A stretch of DNA of 5,184 bases, taken from positions 1 to 5,184 of the forward strand of contig JAEXXN010000472.1 of the NCBI GenBank assembly GCA_023405875.1. The letters run 5' to 3'. Positions within the stretch are counted from its first letter, which is position 1. Every line of letters starts with the position of its first letter. This stretch comes from Bacillota bacterium (GTDB lineage: Bacteria > Bacillota > Clostridia > Lutisporales > Lutisporaceae). Below the pieces are notes generated by a model. The model was not told the origin of the DNA. It searched no databases and saw only the letters and a list, made by a program, of their open reading frames with translations. The position numbers and the translations under genes are program-made. This document shows positions 1 through 5,128 of the stretch, one piece after another.

Positions 1-221
1 CTGTTACAGGCGCTCTGGATGGTCCTTATGTATATTTTAAAATGGACCTTGCCACAAATGAGATTATTGAGAAGAAATTTGAACCTGCTCCAGACTATGC
101 TGAATCAGGCAGAGCAGAGTTTGTTGAGCATAGCGGAGAAGTAATTGAATTAACTGATGAGCGGATGGTTGAAATCGGAGAATATTTTGAGGAACTGATT
201 ATGGAAATAGAAACAAATTAA
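1..221 (+). CDS. C-terminal fragment of an unrecognised protein (5' end outside window)
   Basis: An open frame enters from the left edge (first full codon at 3) and ends at TAA 219-221, giving the last 72 residues. The fragment is rich in Glu and Asp, with no membrane segment and no cysteine. It begins with a likely beta-strand stretch (GPYVYFKMDLATNEIIEKKF), continues through an acidic segment, and ends in a probable amphipathic helix (ERMVEIGEYFEELIMEIE). I do not recognise the family from this piece and assign no function. The next gene starts 90 bases downstream with its own ribosome binding site. The coding call rests on the uninterrupted frame up to the edge, a coherent protein-like composition and the same strand as all neighbours. 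Confidence 0.75.
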   Translation, partial: VTGALDGPYVYFKMDLATNEIIEKKFEPAPDYAESGRAEFVEHSGEVIELTDERMVEIGEYFEELIMEIETN

Positions 222-298
222 CATACCGAGCCAGGCTCAGTCCCGTTCAGCAGTGTCGTGAGCATAGAACAGTCAAGCATTATTTCACGGAATGCAAT

Positions 299-305
299 AA
301 GGAGG
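299..305 (+). promoter_or_regulatory. Ribosome binding site fixing the start of the FRG gene
   Basis: AAGGAGG lies 6 bases before ATG 312. The in-frame GTG at 258 has no such site, so 312 is the start and the 18 codons upstream are not translated. Confidence 0.85.
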
Positions 306-311
306 AATTTT

Positions 312-1046
312 ATGAATACTTGGGACAAGTTTCTTCGTAGAGTGGAGAACACAATTGACAAATATAGAAGTGAAGGGTCCGATATTCTATTCTTCAGGGG
401 ACATAGCGATTCAAGCTGGAAACTGGAGCCAAGCCTATGGAGAGACAATTACCACAACCGCTTGGAAGGTATACTATATTATGATTTTGTTTCAAATGCT
501 GCACCGTTGTTACCGGCAAACAGTGATTCATGGGATATGCTTTTTGAAATGAGGCATTGCGGCCTGCCTACAAGATTACTTGATTGGTCCGAAAATTTTG
601 CTGTGGCACTATATTTCGCAATAAGCAATAATCCGGTAAGCCCATGTATATGGATACTGAACCCGTTTGAACTAAATAAGTATTCATGTGAGCAGGAATG
701 TATTTTGAATCCGACTACTGACCTTGAATATAGTTATTTTGGAGCCTATATAGATGAAGAAGAAACAGCGTATGAAAATCCCGTTGCAATTTATCCGACA
801 AAGCAAAGTAAGAGAGTCTTTGCACAAAAAGGTGCTTTTACCTTACATGGAAAAACAAGAACGCCTTTAGAGGAATTATATCCGAAATGCCTTACTAAAA
901 TTGAAATTCCCCAAAGTGCTGTAGATAGGGCATTGACTTTTTTGGAGCTTGCCGGCATAAATGAATATTCTATTTTTCCAGACCTTGATGGACTTGCGAG
1001 ATATTTATGCAGAAGACATTTGGCATTAATGCGGAATGATGCTTAA
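312..1046 (+). CDS. FRG domain-containing protein
   Basis: A 244-residue stand-alone FRG-domain protein (named for its F/Y-R-G motif), without other recognisable domains, signal peptide or membrane segment, so probably cytosolic. Seen: FFRG at residues 27-30 followed by the usual S-x-x-W-x-L-x-P-S-L-x-R pattern (34-44); the hallmark block HCGLPTRLLDW at 82-92 followed by AVALYFA (97-103); QKGAFTLHG at 172-180; and a C-terminal FPDLDGLARYL that closes typical family members. All conserved blocks are present, so the domain looks intact and full length. The family's biochemical activity is not settled to my knowledge; such proteins often occur in variable, defence-rich regions, which makes an anti-phage role possible but only inferred here. 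The gene stands alone, 90 bases after the preceding gene and 133 before the next. A GTG at 258 would add 18 residues, but the ribosome binding site supports ATG 312. Confidence 0.9.
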   Translation: MNTWDKFLRRVENTIDKYRSEGSDILFFRGHSDSSWKLEPSLWRDNYHNRLEGILYYDFVSNAAPLLPANSDSWDMLFEMRHCGLPTRLLDWSENFAVALYFAISNNPVSPCIWILNPFELNKYSCEQECILNPTTDLEYSYFGAYIDEEETAYENPVAIYPTKQSKRVFAQKGAFTLHGKTRTPLEELYPKCLTKIEIPQSAVDRALTFLELAGINEYSIFPDLDGLARYLCRRHLALMRNDA

Positions 1047-1167
1047 CAAAGCTGGCTTGGCGGAATGGGATACAGAGCCTGATGAACAATGTCTATCTGC
1101 ACATTGATTTGCTGTTGTGAACCATGCATATATAGAAGTATGAAGTATATGTTAACAAAAAATAATT

Positions 1168-1175
1168 GAGGTGAT
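1168..1175 (+). promoter_or_regulatory. Ribosome binding site fixing the start of the first GNAT gene
   Basis: GAGGTGAT precedes ATG 1180. It overlaps an in-frame GTG at 1171, which therefore cannot be the start; the protein begins at ATG 1180. Confidence 0.8.
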
Positions 1176-1179
1176 AATC

Positions 1180-1692
1180 ATGAGCTTTTTAGAATCCTTT
1201 GAGACAAAACGAATGAAATTTCGATTTCTCAGCTTGAATGATATTGATGTGATCTTCAGACAATTTTCGGATCCGGACATGTGCAGATATTTTAGCGAGC
1301 CGCCCTGTGACATGGAAGAAGCAAAAGATATTATTGAACATTATCAGAATTCTGAAGGTAAGGGATATCTTAGATATGGAATGTTTGAAAAAGCTACCGG
1401 TGCATTTATCGGGACCTGTGGTTATCATTATTGGGATAAAGAACGTAATCAAGTTGAGATAGGCTATGATACCTGGAAGGAGTATTGGAGGCAAGGGTAT
1501 ATGTCGGAAGCATTATCGGTGCTTATCGATATATGCTTTGAGCAGCTTGGCGTCAATTGTATTTATATATTTGCACATCCGCAAAATGAGGCATCTATTG
1601 CTGCTGTCAGGAAGTTTGGGTTTAAAGAATGTGAGCCTTGCAGGGACTTGGAAGTAGAACCTCAGATATGTATGAAGCTGATACGAAAATAA
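1180..1692 (+). CDS. GNAT family N-acetyltransferase (RimJ/RimL-type, Acetyltransf_3)
   Basis: A 170-residue, single-domain GNAT predicted to move an acetyl group from acetyl-CoA to an amine; the substrate cannot be read from sequence. Visible marks: an N-terminal ETKRMKFRFLSLND block (8-21), like the E-T-x-R-L-x-L-R-x-x opening of protein N-terminal and antibiotic acetyltransferases of this branch; IGTCGYH (77-83) as the central strand; EIGYD (93-97); and the acetyl-CoA pyrophosphate loop WRQGYMSEAL (103-112, R-Q-G-x-x-x-E-A). The C-terminal NEASIAAVRKFGF (136-148) matches the family's N-x-x-S-x-x-x-x-x-K-x-G-F motif. Length is normal. The 133-base gap upstream and 72-base gap downstream suggest it is transcribed separately from, or only loosely with, its neighbours. 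No promoter is convincing. Confidence 0.9.
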   Translation: MSFLESFETKRMKFRFLSLNDIDVIFRQFSDPDMCRYFSEPPCDMEEAKDIIEHYQNSEGKGYLRYGMFEKATGAFIGTCGYHYWDKERNQVEIGYDTWKEYWRQGYMSEALSVLIDICFEQLGVNCIYIFAHPQNEASIAAVRKFGFKECEPCRDLEVEPQICMKLIRK

Positions 1693-1751
1693 TTCAGGAA
1701 ATAAGTTACTCATATCCTAGCATGATATGGAGTGAAGCGAATGCAAAGAAA

Positions 1752-1760
1752 GAGAGGTGG
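1752..1760 (+). promoter_or_regulatory. Ribosome binding site for the TIGR04076-type gene
   Basis: GAGAGGTGG ends 4 bases before ATG 1765. A second site, GGAGTGA at 1729-1735, sits 5 bases before an in-frame ATG at 1741, so an 8-residue-longer form is possible. Family proteins usually begin near the K-V-K-I-T-V-L stretch, which favours 1765. Confidence 0.65.
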
Positions 1761-1764
1761 GCTT

Positions 1765-2070
1765 ATGAGGAAAGTAAAAATAACTGTCCTGAAAAAATGC
1801 TTTTACGAAGAATATGCAGAAGCTTATTTAACAGAGGGAAAATCAGTAGGACCATGTCCCTTATTGGAGGAAGGGGATACGTTCGTCTTTGAAGGAAACG
1901 CTGTAATGCCGGAGGGCTTTTGCCCCTGGGCATGGATAGATATTTACAGGGGTGTGACCGCCCTTGCCGCCGGAGCCACATATACACCCTGGAACAACAA
2001 GGATGGGATGCAGATTCTATGCTGCACAGACGGAGTCCGGCCTGTGGTATTTGCTTTGGAGGTGATATAA
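1765..2070 (+). CDS. TIGR04076 family small protein
   Basis: A 101-residue protein that I recognise as TIGR04076-like, a family of unknown function common in anaerobes. Seen: the opening RKVKITVLKKC (2-12); GPCPL (29-33); EGDTFVF (36-42); PEGFCPWAW (49-57); and CCTDGVRPVVF (86-96), where family members usually carry a C-x-D-G-x-R-P-V-x-F ending. Cysteines at 12, 31, 53 and 86/87 are spaced like the family's conserved set and could bind a metal or take part in redox chemistry (inference). It has no signal peptide or membrane segment. The stop codon lies one base before the ATG of the isochorismatase-family gene, whose ribosome binding site is inside this reading frame, so the two are almost certainly co-transcribed and probably translationally coupled. 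The start could instead be ATG 1741. Confidence 0.85.
   Translation: MRKVKITVLKKCFYEEYAEAYLTEGKSVGPCPLLEEGDTFVFEGNAVMPEGFCPWAWIDIYRGVTALAAGATYTPWNNKDGMQILCCTDGVRPVVFALEVI
2058..2066 (+). promoter_or_regulatory. Ribosome binding site embedded in the end of the upstream gene
   Basis: GGAGGTGAT lies 5 bases before ATG 2072 and is read as the last codons (L-E-V-I) of the TIGR04076-type gene. Ribosomes terminating at 2070 would clear or reuse this site, the usual arrangement for translational coupling. Confidence 0.85.
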
Positions 2071-2071
2071 A

Positions 2072-2608
2072 ATGAATAATATGGTCCTATTGGTTGTAGA
2101 TGTTCAGACCGCCCTGATAGAAGGCCATCCTTATAATGAACATAAGGTTATCGGAAATATAAAAAGGCTTATTTCTACCGCAAGGGAAAACAAAATCGAA
2201 GTTATATATGTAAGACATGACGGCGGTAAGGGGGATGAGCTTGAGTACGGTACCGACGGGTGGCAGATATATGCTGAGGTAGCCGATGCTGCCGGGGAGA
2301 GGATCTTTGACAAAAGATACAACAGTGCTTTCCTCCATACCGGACTGAAGGAATACCTGGAGGCCGGTCAGGTTGATACTATCGTATTGGTGGGACTTCA
2401 GACGGAATACTGCATAGATGCAACCGTCAAGGCTGCTTTTGAGTACGGTTACAAGCTGATAATTCCCGAGCTTACAAATACCACCTTTGACAATGAATAC
2501 CTCACAGGGGACAAGCTGTATGAGTTTTATAACCACAAGATATGGAGCAGGCGTTTCGCAGCAGTTGTGACGGTTGAGGAAGCGGCAAAGGCTCTGGGAG
2601 GCAGCTGA
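2072..2608 (+). CDS. Cysteine hydrolase, isochorismatase family
   Basis: A 178-residue single-domain hydrolase of the isochorismatase superfamily, which uses an Asp-Lys-Cys triad to cleave amide or vinyl-ether bonds (nicotinamidase, N-carbamoyl-amine hydrolases, isochorismatase). All three residues are in place: Asp10 in LLVVDVQ (6-12), Lys81 in FDKRYNSAF (79-87) and Cys114 in LVGLQTEYCID (106-116). R48-H49 follows the second strand as usual. The nicotinamidase metal-binding Asp-x-His arrangement is not evident, so nicotinamidase is less likely; the substrate is unknown. It is cytosolic, with no signal peptide. The length is normal for the compact hydrolases of Firmicutes. It is coupled to the TIGR04076-type gene (1-base gap), the only operon-like junction in the window, which suggests a shared task. 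A self-complementary region spans its stop codon. Confidence 0.92.
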   Translation: MNNMVLLVVDVQTALIEGHPYNEHKVIGNIKRLISTARENKIEVIYVRHDGGKGDELEYGTDGWQIYAEVADAAGERIFDKRYNSAFLHTGLKEYLEAGQVDTIVLVGLQTEYCIDATVKAAFEYGYKLIIPELTNTTFDNEYLTGDKLYEFYNHKIWSRRFAAVVTVEEAAKALGGS

Positions 2609-2631
2609 CATTTGCTGCCGGCAGCTTTTGC
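2585..2631 (+). terminator. Inverted repeat across the stop codon; possible weak terminator
   Basis: GCAAAGGCT (2585-2593) can pair with AGCTTTTGC (2623-2631) over 9 positions with one G-U pair, and inside it GGCAGC (2600-2605) pairs with GCTGCC (2614-2619). GCTGCCGGCAGC (2614-2625) is itself a perfect 12-base palindrome. The T-run (2626-2629) lies within the outer stem and only four T follow the inner one, so this is not a textbook intrinsic terminator. It may reduce read-through into the next gene. Confidence 0.3.
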
Positions 2632-2668
2632 TTTAAGCGTCGGGCAGCCTTTAGGTTATTTTGCTGAT

Positions 2669-2676
2669 GAGAGGAT
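2669..2676 (+). promoter_or_regulatory. Ribosome binding site for a TTG start
   Basis: GAGAGGAT lies about 10 bases before TTG 2686. An in-frame stop (TGA 2668-2670) just upstream leaves TTG 2686 as the only start that keeps the whole N-terminal part of the protein. Confidence 0.6.
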
Positions 2677-2685
2677 CGATATAAG

Positions 2686-3501
2686 TTGTTAAAAGCAGAT
2701 AAGCTGAGTTCAAATGCCATTGACAATATTTCATATGACGATAGCCCAAGCTTTTCAGGGATTGTTGCCGGTGAATGTAAAGGCGACATGTGGGTTGACG
2801 ATGTAGAGAACCCTAATATCGCACTGGTTGCTTCCTTTGCGGTCGGAGGGTTTTCAATATTGGGGGAAGCTGCCGATATTGAAATTTATAGAAGCTTCAA
2901 GGCTTTTTTGACGGAAGAAATGTTCCATAGGCTAAAAAGCATAGGAATTGATTGCTTTGAGTTTTCTATTGAGTCAGAGAAAGCGAAACCATATATACTT
3001 ATGTTATTTGCTGAAAAAAACATCCAGGAAGAAACAGAATACTCATACCGTAGAAATGTCGGATATAGTGATAGCATAGCAGTTCCGGGCGGATATGAGA
3101 TAATAAGAGTTGACTCTGAGTTTTTAGGGAAATTGGAAAGCGGCGCATTTGATAATAAAGAGCTTTTGACAGAACGGCTGCTGGAAGCCTGGGGAACTTA
3201 TGAAGCTTTTCTGAAAAAAAGTATTGCATTTGCTGCAATAAATAATAAAAGAATAGTGTCGGTTATCGCCGGAACAGCGAGATTCAAAAGCATAGTTTCC
3301 ATTGATATTGAAACAGAGGATAGCCATAGGAATAAGGGCTTGGCACTTGCCTTGACCTGCTGCTTTGCAAACGAATGCGCAGCTAATGGTTATACAGCAC
3401 AGTGGGACTGCATGGAAGCTAATATTGCTTCAAGAAGGACAGCGGAGAAGGCCGGATTTCAATTGTTTAAAAGCAGAAAAGTATATTGCTTTGAAATCTG
3501 A
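2686..3501 (+). CDS. GNAT family N-acetyltransferase (PF12746-type, two-part)
   Basis: A 271-residue protein resembling the Firmicute 'GNAT acetyltransferase' family (PF12746), in which an N-terminal region precedes the catalytic GNAT fold. Seen: G-D-M-W-V-D-D-V-E-N-P-N (33-44), matching the family's V-D-D-x-x-N-P hallmark; a middle region with AFAAINNKRIVSVIAG (about 182-197); and the catalytic block IDIETEDSHRNKGLALALT (206-224), with R215-x-K-G218-L-A as the acetyl-CoA loop. QWDCMEANIASRRTAEKAGF (239-258) carries the W-D-C and N-x-x-S-x-x-x-A-E-K-x-G-F signature. The substrate is unknown. Start is TTG 2686, since the frame is closed just upstream and homologous sequence begins soon after. 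It lies 77 bases after the cysteine hydrolase and could be the third gene of that unit, although the inverted repeat between them may limit read-through. Confidence 0.88.
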   Translation: MLKADKLSSNAIDNISYDDSPSFSGIVAGECKGDMWVDDVENPNIALVASFAVGGFSILGEAADIEIYRSFKAFLTEEMFHRLKSIGIDCFEFSIESEKAKPYILMLFAEKNIQEETEYSYRRNVGYSDSIAVPGGYEIIRVDSEFLGKLESGAFDNKELLTERLLEAWGTYEAFLKKSIAFAAINNKRIVSVIAGTARFKSIVSIDIETEDSHRNKGLALALTCCFANECAANGYTAQWDCMEANIASRRTAEKAGFQLFKSRKVYCFEI

Positions 3502-3518
3502 ATATGAGATTATATAGA
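3491..3518 (+). promoter_or_regulatory. Candidate promoter for the YciI-like gene
   Basis: TTGAAA (3491-3496), a 16-base spacer and TATAGA (3513-3518) overlap the end of the preceding gene. Both boxes differ from consensus and the region is AT-rich, so chance is a real alternative. Confidence 0.3.
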
Positions 3519-3606
3519 AGCTGAGTATATGAAGAGGATTATAAGAAATAGGAAGTTATGCACAGTAAAATAAAAGTAAGAAAAGAAACTGGAGGAAGGT
3601 GGGTAT

Positions 3607-3882
3607 ATGACATTCGTTTATTTAATGCATAATCAGAAGCCTCTGAATAATAGCCTGGTAGAGAGTCATGTGCATTACCTGAAAGAACTGAAAATACAAG
3701 GTAAACTTATACTTTGCGGGCCTTTCAAGGATTATCCCGGAGGCATAGTTATTTTTTATGCGGAGGATATTGCTGAAGCAACAAGCATTGCAGAAGCTGA
3801 TCCGTTTATTGCATCTGGCTGTAAAACCTTTGAAATAAGGACGCTTGAATTAGCTAATGAAGAGAACAATTACCTGCTTTAG
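3607..3882 (+). CDS. YciI-like (YCII domain) protein
   Basis: A 91-residue protein that is essentially one YCII domain, a ferredoxin-like alpha/beta barrel whose members are usually dimers and include a few dehalogenase-like or lactonase-like enzymes; most have no known reaction. Seen: the N-terminal strand TFVYLMH (2-8); SHVHYLKELKIQGKLILCGP (20-39), containing the conserved His21 proposed as an active-site residue in the family, and the invariant G-K-L-x-x-C-G-P; PGGIVIFYAED (44-54); and AEADPFIASG (62-71), the conserved D-P-F motif. Length is normal and the domain complete. A strong double ribosome binding site (GGAGG 3591-3595 and AAGGTGG 3596-3602) precedes ATG 3607. The 105-base gap upstream with a possible promoter suggests an independent transcript. 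The substrate and pathway cannot be inferred. Confidence 0.9.
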   Translation: MTFVYLMHNQKPLNNSLVESHVHYLKELKIQGKLILCGPFKDYPGGIVIFYAEDIAEATSIAEADPFIASGCKTFEIRTLELANEENNYLL

Positions 3883-3887
3883 TATGA

Positions 3888-3959
3888 GCCTGACCGTAAG
3901 CACCGATCAAAGGATAAGCCTGTTATCGGTCATTACTGATAGCTTGACCGTAAGGATAA
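3888..3959. repeat. Three copies of a short element in +/-/+ order
   Basis: GCCTGACCGTAAG (3888-3900) recurs as GCTTGACCGTAAG (3942-3954), 12 of 13 identical, and both are followed by AAGGATAA (3910-3917 and 3952-3959), the first after a roughly 10-base insertion. Between them TTATCGGTCA (3923-3932) is the reverse complement of TGACCG joined to ATAA, a condensed inverted copy. The middle copy can pair with the third (CGGTCA/TGACCG plus TTAT/ATAA, 5-base bulge, 12-base loop) just upstream of the ribosome binding site of the next gene, or with the first. No T-run follows. Confidence 0.7.
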
Positions 3960-3975
3960 TGCAAAGGGGAATAAG

Positions 3976-4437
3976 ATGAATATTATATCAGTAAAAGAAA
4001 GCCCGGAGTATAAAGACAGGGCAATCAGGTATTTTCAAAGTAAATGGGCAACTAAGGATAGCATGATGGTTTATGAGGATTGCATCAGCAACTGTATAAC
4101 AGCGGCCAATCCCCTGCCGCAGTGGTACTTGCTGGAGGAGGCTGGAAATATTATAGGCTGCGCGGGACTTATAACCAATGATTTCATCAGCAGGATGGAC
4201 TTGTATCCCTGGGTTTGTGCATTATATATCGAAGCAGCATATAGGGGCAATTCTTATGGGGCACTATTGCTGGATAAAGCGAAGGAGGATGCTGAAAAGG
4301 GAGGATTTTCTCATTTGTATCTTTGTACCGACCATATAGGATATTATGAAAAATACGGCTTTAGCTATATAGGAAGGGGATACCATCCCTGGGGTGAAAG
4401 CTCCCGGATATATATGACGGCTCTGTGCGAATATTGA
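3976..4437 (+). CDS. GNAT family N-acetyltransferase (Acetyltransf_1-type)
   Basis: A 153-residue GNAT from a third subfamily, resembling a group widespread in Clostridia and Bacilli. Seen: an N-terminal helix with YFQSKW (19-24) and YEDCISNCI (33-41); PLPQWYLL (46-53) leading to the strand IIGCAGLITNDF (59-70); ALYIEAAYRGNSYGALLLDK (82-101), where R90-G-N-S-Y-G95-A is the acetyl-CoA pyrophosphate loop; LYLCTDHIGYYEKYGF (114-129), carrying the usual Y-E-K-x-G-F; and a characteristic C-terminal YHPWGESSRIY. All core elements are present and the length is normal. Small-molecule amine acetylation is likely, but the acceptor is unknown. AAAGGGG (3963-3969) precedes ATG 3976 by 6 bases. It is flanked by a repeat-containing gap and by a promoter region, so it probably ends its own unit. 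Confidence 0.92.
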   Translation: MNIISVKESPEYKDRAIRYFQSKWATKDSMMVYEDCISNCITAANPLPQWYLLEEAGNIIGCAGLITNDFISRMDLYPWVCALYIEAAYRGNSYGALLLDKAKEDAEKGGFSHLYLCTDHIGYYEKYGFSYIGRGYHPWGESSRIYMTALCEY

Positions 4438-4460
4438 GTTATTTTAAACAGCCGAGGTGC

Positions 4461-4497
4461 CTGAACTTAAATAATATCACTATTTAACAAGTTTCAG
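4461..4497 (+). terminator. AT-rich imperfect hairpin; doubtful terminator
   Basis: CTGAA (4461-4465) pairs with TTCAG (4493-4497), CTT (4466-4468) with AAG (4489-4491), and AAATA (4469-4473) with TATTT (4481-4485), with bulges of 1 and 3 bases and a 7-base loop. The stem is AU-rich and the T-run downstream (about 4502-4506) is not adjacent, so termination would be weak. It lies between the end of the GNAT gene and the promoter of the next gene. Confidence 0.25.
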
Positions 4498-4519
4498 TAA
4501 TATTTTGCCAATAAAGCAT

Positions 4520-4548
4520 TTGACACAAGAACATATGTTCTATAGAAT
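4520..4548 (+). promoter_or_regulatory. Sigma-A type promoter for the flavin split-barrel gene
   Basis: TTGACA (4520-4525) is a perfect -35 box, followed by exactly 17 bases and TAGAAT (4543-4548), five of six matches to the -10 consensus. Transcription would begin near 4555, leaving a short leader before the ribosome binding site at 4571. It is the best promoter in the window. Confidence 0.75.
4528..4541. promoter_or_regulatory. 14-bp palindromic operator, LexA-box-like
   Basis: AGAACATATGTTCT is a perfect inverted repeat located wholly within the spacer between the -35 and -10 boxes, an ideal position for a repressor. Its central 12 bases, GAACATATGTTC, fit the GAAC-N4-GTTC consensus of the Gram-positive LexA (DinR) SOS box; only the outermost bases (A/T instead of C/G) differ from the Bacillus subtilis consensus. 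Repressor identity is inferred; a local dimeric regulator is the alternative. Confidence 0.65.
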
Positions 4549-4570
4549 AAATATAGTATATTATTTAATA

Positions 4571-4578
4571 AGGGGAGG
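4571..4578 (+). promoter_or_regulatory. Ribosome binding site for a TTG start
   Basis: AGGGGAGG ends 5 bases before TTG 4584. No ATG or GTG in frame lies nearby, so this site decides the start. Confidence 0.8.
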
Positions 4579-4583
4579 ATATT

Positions 4584-5057
4584 TTGGAGCTCAATTCTGG
4601 AACTGTTAAAAACATATTGGAAAGGGAGAAGCTTCTTTACTTAGCGACAACAAACAGCAAATATGCAGATAATTCAGCCGTCTGCTTTGCTTATGATGAA
4701 GATCTGCATTTGTATTTTGGGAGTTATTCAGATACGTTAAAATGCAGGAATATTGCACAAAATCCTTATGTCGCAATAGCTGTCGGAACACTGCAAATCC
4801 ACGGAGCTGCTAAGCTTGTTCCCTATGGAAGCAATGAATACAAAAGCAAAAGAAAAATCTACGATAAGCGTTTTCCTCAATACGCAGCACTATTTGAAAA
4901 AGTAAATAATGAACTCTATGAAATAAACCCTCTTGTGATCTGGAACTATAACCCCTCGTCAGGGGAAATGAATAGAGATGAAATGATAATGGATTTTGAA
5001 TACTATGAATCGATCTCGCCATATAAATTTCACAGCTATGCCGACCGTTTATTATAG
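4584..5057 (+). CDS. Pyridoxamine 5'-phosphate oxidase family protein (FMN-binding split barrel)
   Basis: A 157-residue member of the PNPOx-like split-barrel superfamily, small dimeric proteins that bind FMN (or F420 or haem in some branches). Seen: helix VKNILEREKLLYLATTN (8-24); DNSAVCFAYDEDLHLYFGSY (29-48), the paired strands of the barrel; SDTLKCRNIAQNPYVAIAVG (49-68), with the T-x-K-x-x-N-x-x-x-N-P pattern typical of the flavin-phosphate region; and QIHGAAKLV (71-79), the I-x-G-x-A strand. A longer C-terminal region (about 85-157) includes YDKRFPQY, frequent in this Firmicute group. True pyridoxine-phosphate oxidases are longer, so vitamin B6 synthesis is unlikely; a flavin-dependent reductase or a redox-related role is more plausible, with substrate unknown. 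It starts at TTG 4584 behind a near-consensus promoter with a LexA-like operator, so it is probably tightly repressed and induced by a specific signal. Confidence 0.9.
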   Translation: MELNSGTVKNILEREKLLYLATTNSKYADNSAVCFAYDEDLHLYFGSYSDTLKCRNIAQNPYVAIAVGTLQIHGAAKLVPYGSNEYKSKRKIYDKRFPQYAALFEKVNNELYEINPLVIWNYNPSSGEMNRDEMIMDFEYYESISPYKFHSYADRLL

Positions 5058-5108
5058 AGCGGATTTTTCAAATTGAATTGTCTGCTTGTAATAGGGAAGG
5101 AATCTAAA

Positions 5109-5126
5109 ATGAAGGGGTTGGACTGA
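5109..5126 (+). other. Possible five-codon leader ORF ahead of the DUF3795 gene
   Basis: ATG-AAG-GGG-TTG-GAC-TGA is preceded by AGGGAAGGA (5093-5101) at a good distance (7 bases), and its stop lies 2 bases before the ATG of the next gene. Its second and third codons contain AAGGGG (5112-5117), the only ribosome binding site available to that gene, at a rather long spacing of 11 bases. This could couple translation, but so short an ORF may be chance. Confidence 0.3.
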
Positions 5127-5128
5127 GT

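Noticed and set aside
228..238. GAGCC-A-GGCTC inverted repeat between the first two genes
   Set aside because: A one-base loop cannot form a hairpin, and no promoter or regulator context supports an operator.
258..311. In-frame GTG 258 as the FRG gene start
   Set aside because: It has no ribosome binding site, whereas AAGGAGG sits at the ideal distance from ATG 312 and the FRG domain begins after it.
1087..1106. CAATGT/ACATTG inverted repeat after the FRG gene as a terminator
   Set aside because: Only 6 pairs, low GC and no following T-run; expected by chance at this size.
1040..1130. GCTTAAC at the end of the FRG gene resembles the left end of an integron attC site, which would make the locus a cassette array
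   Set aside because: No matching GTTRRRY end or attC-like foldback follows, and the gaps after the other genes share no such motif.
1711..1729. CATATC/GATATG inverted repeat after the first GNAT gene as a terminator
   Set aside because: The 6-base stem is AT-rich with no T-run, and it overlaps possible ribosome binding sequence for the next gene.
2087..2611. Long open frame on the minus strand opposite the cysteine hydrolase
   Set aside because: It is antisense to a gene with a complete catalytic triad, resembles no family and has no proper start signals; it is a coding shadow.
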